A stretch of 64,000 bases of DNA from positions 17,435,382 through 17,499,381 of the forward strand of contig CM022945.1 in the NCBI GenBank assembly GCA_012931725.1, given 5' to 3'. Below are positions 60,188-64,000 of the stretch, one piece after another (position 1 is the first letter of the stretch; the number at the start of each line of letters is the position of its first letter). The translations under genes and the position numbers were made by a program. This DNA comes from Litsea cubeba. Lineage: Eukaryota > Streptophyta > Magnoliopsida > Laurales > Lauraceae. The notes under the pieces were generated by a model that was not told where the DNA came from, did not search any database, and saw nothing but the letters and a program-made list of their open reading frames with translations.

Positions 60188-61800
60188 TGAAAAATATTTT
60201 TGAAGTGTCCGTTACGGTGGGGGCATGACTCAATCCTCGAAGCTAGCTACTTTGAGACCCATCTAACCTGAATTGAACTCGGCATGCTCCCTTATTGAGT
60301 TGGTCGCATGTAGGAAAATATTGGCCCATAGTTAAATGGGTCGACCCCAGCCACACTTGTTGACTTGTCTAGACCGTCTAGCCTGCAGAACCGCGATATA
60401 AACTATAGCTTTTGTCTTGATGTGGTTTTTTGTCGATAATATAAATGTATGGGTGTTGGTTTTTTGCGTGGATCCAAAATAATAAATTTATAAAGGTAGA
60501 CAAAAGAAGCTAAACTGGTACTGTGGGTTAAATTGGCTGGACCCATCACCCATGCCGATTAACTTGTATGGTAGAGACTCTCCATCTTAAACCAACCTTT
60601 TTAAGACTGAATCTAATCCATTTTCACACCTAAAACCCCATCACACTTGCTAGGTTGTAATCAGGATCTCTGACTAAGGTAGACAAAAGAAGCTAAACTG
60701 GTAATGTGGGATAAATTGGCTGCACCCATGCCGATAAATTTGTATGGTAGAGATTCTCATCTTAAACCAACCTTTTTAGACTGAATCTAATCCATTTTCA
60801 CACCTAAAACCCCATCACACTTGCTAGGTTGTAATCAGGATCTCTGACTAAAGATGGCAGCAGGTGAATTTTGGGTTGGTTGCGACCAATACCAAGATGC
60901 AAATGTGTCGTTATAGGCTGTTGTTTAGGTGAGTGAGACATCTGGAGATGCCCAACTGGGTCCCTTTGTGATAAATCTGATCTTCGCATATACTGATTCC
61001 CTTGAATGCCTCTAATTTCATGGGTTCTACACCAGTCTAAATAGGACTATCAATGAATTGAAAGGAAAAAAAAAAAAAACAAAAAGAATTTATACACAAA
61101 CGTGTGTGTGCAACAATAATCGTAGAATTATTTTGACCACAGTAACCAGGATTTTAGATGTGGGTCCCTGATGAATTGATATTGTAGGCTTAGATAATAG
61201 ACTCAATCATGTCCTTGGACGATCCAGATCCAGTGAAATAATGGCGTTGTGCGGTGTGACAACAACACGTGCTACAGAACCTTGGAGCTGGTGGAGGGTG
61301 ACGTCCTTGTTTGGTCGCAGCCCTTAATGAGAGCCCAGTCATAAGGTCAAACAGTCAAACATTGCTTTAATTCTAATGCTGTAACAACTAACAAAGGAGC
61401 AGTTCATCTGGCCCAAGTACCCTCTCATAATTAAATGAAGACAAAAAAAAAACTACTTTGGATTCTAATTACTGTTAGCGTTAGGTTATGATCCTCCATT
61501 CCCTCTTTAAAAGAGGCACAGCTACACAATCGATCGTTGAAATATCAGAGAGAAAGAAAGCCAAAGGTCCCACCAAACCACCCTTTTCTCCAAAGCAGTT
61601 TCAATTTACAGGTGGCTGCCATTTACGTGTGTCTCTAATCTCTACCTTCCCCCACCCTTTTTTCGTTACTATCGTTTCTACTCATTATATTTATACTTTC
61701 TCTTGGATCTGATGAAGTTTTAGTGGGTCGGAAAGCATGTGATTAGTTTCCCCCCCTGATATAATGTTTTTGTGCCGTTTCCACTATCAACAAGATGCTT
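60188..61800. other. Intergenic and promoter sequence upstream of DUF4228 gene
   Basis: No coding exon seen apart from chance frames. It contains the tandem duplication at 60493-60850. The last 300 bp before 61801 are probably promoter. Confidence 0.5.
60493..60850. repeat. 183-bp tandem duplication
   Basis: Unit 1 (60493-60675) and unit 2 (60676-60850) both start AAGGTAGACAAAAGAAGCTA and end GTAATCAGGATCTCTGACTA. They are about 95% alike, with an 8-bp loss in unit 2. The duplication is recent and non-coding. Confidence 0.9.
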
Positions 61801-61808
61801 TATAAAAG
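61801..61808 (+). promoter_or_regulatory. TATA box of the DUF4228 gene
   Basis: TATAAAAG lies 124 bp upstream of the ATG at 61925, giving an expected start about 30 bp downstream and a 5' UTR of about 95 nt. A (TA)n microsatellite (61828-61848) falls close to the expected start site. Confidence 0.65.
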
Positions 61809-61924
61809 ACCATTCATTTCACATTAATATATATATATATATATATAAGTGGAATGGCCCTGTTTCTTCCTTCTTCATCTTCTTCTGTTGTTGTGTTTGG
61901 CAGAAAATCTTGATAATTAAAGAT

Positions 61925-63792
61925 ATGGGTAACTGCCAAGCAGCAGAAGCGGCAACGGTGGTGATTCAACACCCAAACGGAAAGGTGGAAAGGATCTACT
62001 GGTCTGTGAGTGCAAACGAGGTGATGACTTCGAATCCTGGCCACTATGTTGCCGTTGTCATAACATCTGTTTCGGCGAAATCTGCGAACGCTACGCCTGT
62101 GAAGCAGTTGAAACTTGTTCGACCAGATGACACGTTACATATCGGACATGTGTATCGCCTCATCAGCTTTGAAGGTCTCTCTTGTATTTCTCTTTCTGAT
62201 CTTGTCTATGGTTAGCTTCTTGTTTATTTGTGTTTCTATTTACTTTTGGCAGAAGTATTGAAGGAGTTTGGTGGGAAGAAGTATACGAGGTTGAGTAGAT
62301 GGATTTCGATGAAGCCGGGGCAGGCCGGAGATGGTGGTGAGGAGAATACGGGTGTTGGTGATGAATCTAATGGTCATGATTGTGCGGATAAAGATGGGTC
62401 AAAAGTGTCTCAGGCAGGAAATGTAAGTCTCTCAGATGAAAGTAAGACCATTGATTTTTGTAGTTTATTAGAGGATGTTTTTTTTTTTTTTTTGTAATAC
62501 TATGCCCGGATATCCTGACCTCCAAATCAGGGGATTCTCCGATGTCCTCTTCCAAATCCATGGGTAGGATCACCTATAAATTCAAAAAGGGTTTTTGACG
62601 ATTAGGGTGATTTCTCCAAACCTACTCTATTTTTGTGATATCTCAAAACTTTATTAGATTATTAGAAACGGGGATCCAAATACAAAGAAAAAGTATGCTG
62701 TTTTACGGAATATGACATGATCAATAAGGTGGTAGTTTTATGATATCACAACAATGGAATAGTAAGATTTTTGGAAAAAATATTTCTATTTTGGTCACTA
62801 GATGGAGATCAATTGGCTAAAAAAAAATCGCCTTATTATGTTTGGCCCACGTTATTCGTGTACTATACGCATAGTTAAGTTAGAGGTTTGACTCGTGGTC
62901 AATCCCGTGACTGGTGGTCCCAGTAGTTCATACATGTAAATACATTTTGGGAGATTAAATTTGAGCGCTTGGATTTCATGATTAGGGCCCACTGATGGAT
63001 TTGGGCATCAGGATAACCCTGATTCCTGCCCGTGATGAGAAGGTCTAAACTGTACAGTCGGTGGGCTTTCACGTCTTGTCCGATTTTCTTTCTCTTCTTT
63101 TTCCTGCTCTAAATTTAAAGCATACATTGGCATGCATCCATCATCTTTGCACTCGCAGCATTATGGCTCTTCCAAACCGTCGGATCGCCTGAATTTCAAG
63201 TCTGATTATTTTTGTTCATGCCAACATTAAGAACTAGTATTGAGCTAACGATTTCGAGCCAAGTATCTTCCTTATCATGATCAGTTGATCATGCTCGGAG
63301 AAGATAAAAGTAATTATTTTGACTAATTTGGAATTTATGTAAACCACACCAATAGAATTTTAGGGATGAACGAGAGAATTTATTATCAAGGAATTTCCAT
63401 ATTGTTGGGTAAGCCGTAAGCCTGATGAGAAAACACTCTGATTAGAGTTGACCCCACAGTCCAATCAATCATATGCATCTTTTTGATAATGTGAGTTGCT
63501 AGGTATTAAACGTGGTTAATTTGAAGGTGGGCCCCATTCCAATTGGATTGTAATTTGATTTTGCTATCACTTCATTTTTGAGCTGCTTGAATTTTAAAGA
63601 TGGGCCATGGTTCATCCATGTACGTCAAAATGGATCCACGATTGGGACCAACAAAATGATGGATGTATTGCATTGAATTTTCAGGTGGCTGAGGAGGTTT
63701 CCAAAACAGGTGGAAGAAGTCTCGGCGTAGGCAGGTATCATAGGCAATGGAGGCCGGCCTTACATAGCATAGCAGAGGTAGGGAGTTCATAA
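61925..63792 (+). CDS. DUF4228/PADRE-domain protein
   Basis: Three exons: 61925-62174, 62253-62422 and 63685-63792 (528 nt, 175 aa). The protein starts MGNCQAAEAATVVIQHPNGK. VERIYWSVSANEVMTSNPGH follows, and LVRPDDTLHIGHVYRLISFE closes the first exon. This is the DUF4228 (PADRE) domain, a plant-specific family often induced by pathogens and other stresses; its biochemical role is not established. Gly2 and Cys4 of the MGNC start fit N-myristoylation and palmitoylation, as is common in this family, so membrane attachment is likely. After EVLKEFGGKKYTRLSRW (family-typical) comes a charged, Gly/Asp/Glu-rich linker and then a short tail containing YHRQWRPALHSIAEV, the usual conserved C-terminal block. 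Frame closes exactly across both introns; length is normal. Confidence 0.93.
62423..63684 (+). other. Intron 2 of the DUF4228 gene
   Basis: A 1262-bp intron with a T run (62478-62494) near its 5' end. No inserted gene or clear transposon was seen. Confidence 0.6.
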
Positions 63793-64000
63793 GTGATAAG
63801 ACCCTTTGCTCTGTCCACAAGAAAGCTCGTCTTTTTCCTCTCTCTCTATAGACTTGTATGTACCTATCTATCTTCCATTTGTATTTGCTGTACTTTAGAT
63901 AAGACTCCAGAGACGCGTACCATGCAGCCTCTCTATAGTCTATTCTGATAGAAATAGGTTACGGACTGGCTGGCTGTATTTGGAAGATTTCAGTTTTCTA
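63793..64000 (+). other. 3' UTR of the DUF4228 gene
   Basis: Sequence downstream of the TAA with a CTCTCT run at 63838-63847. No canonical AATAAA occurs before the window ends, so the poly(A) site may be a variant or outside the window. Confidence 0.5.

Overview
This is nuclear DNA from a flowering plant. It is AT-rich, its genes have many GT-AG introns (some several kb long), and the spaces between genes and the introns hold SINEs, foldback MITEs and hAT-like elements. The frequent GGGCCC-type motifs and sparse genes would fit a magnoliid or another non-grass angiosperm, but the sequence does not settle the species. All gene models below were spliced by eye. For the five coding genes every intron is GT-AG and the reading frame closes exactly.

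Layout. From 1 to about 11.7 kb there is repeat-rich sequence and, at 7.6-9.16 kb, a decayed or unrecognised spliced gene on the plus strand. At 11954-13868 (minus) lies a three-exon CYSTM gene (94 aa: a Pro/Gln/Gly/Tyr-rich tail plus a cysteine-rich membrane module), followed further along by SINE and MITE copies. At 15938-27774 (minus) is a ten-exon gene for a DUF2215/TMEM194 (NEMP-type) nuclear-envelope membrane protein of 497 aa. From 28 to 40.5 kb is a gene desert. It contains a long hairpin at 30.0-30.4 kb and a segment of about 3.2 kb (31.5-34.7 kb) bounded by inverted repeats. That segment carries a kilobase of AT-rich minisatellite and a dead exon-1 fragment of a beta-carotene hydroxylase gene. 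At 40930-52659 (plus) is a 14-exon nucleobase-ascorbate transporter (527 aa). At 55661-56828 (plus) is a small secreted X8/CBM43 protein (121 aa). At 61925-63792 (plus) is a DUF4228/PADRE protein (175 aa) with an MGNC start.

The five genes share no evident pathway; this is an ordinary plant gene neighbourhood. The most interesting material is in the repeats. It includes a gene fragment apparently captured inside an inverted-repeat-bounded element, and a SINE whose target-site duplication begins at the T of a 5' splice-site GT. The last codons of the NEMP gene are also duplicated just past its stop, and several transposons have readable target-site duplications. I found no tRNA, rRNA or CRISPR array and no evidence of a new multi-gene system.
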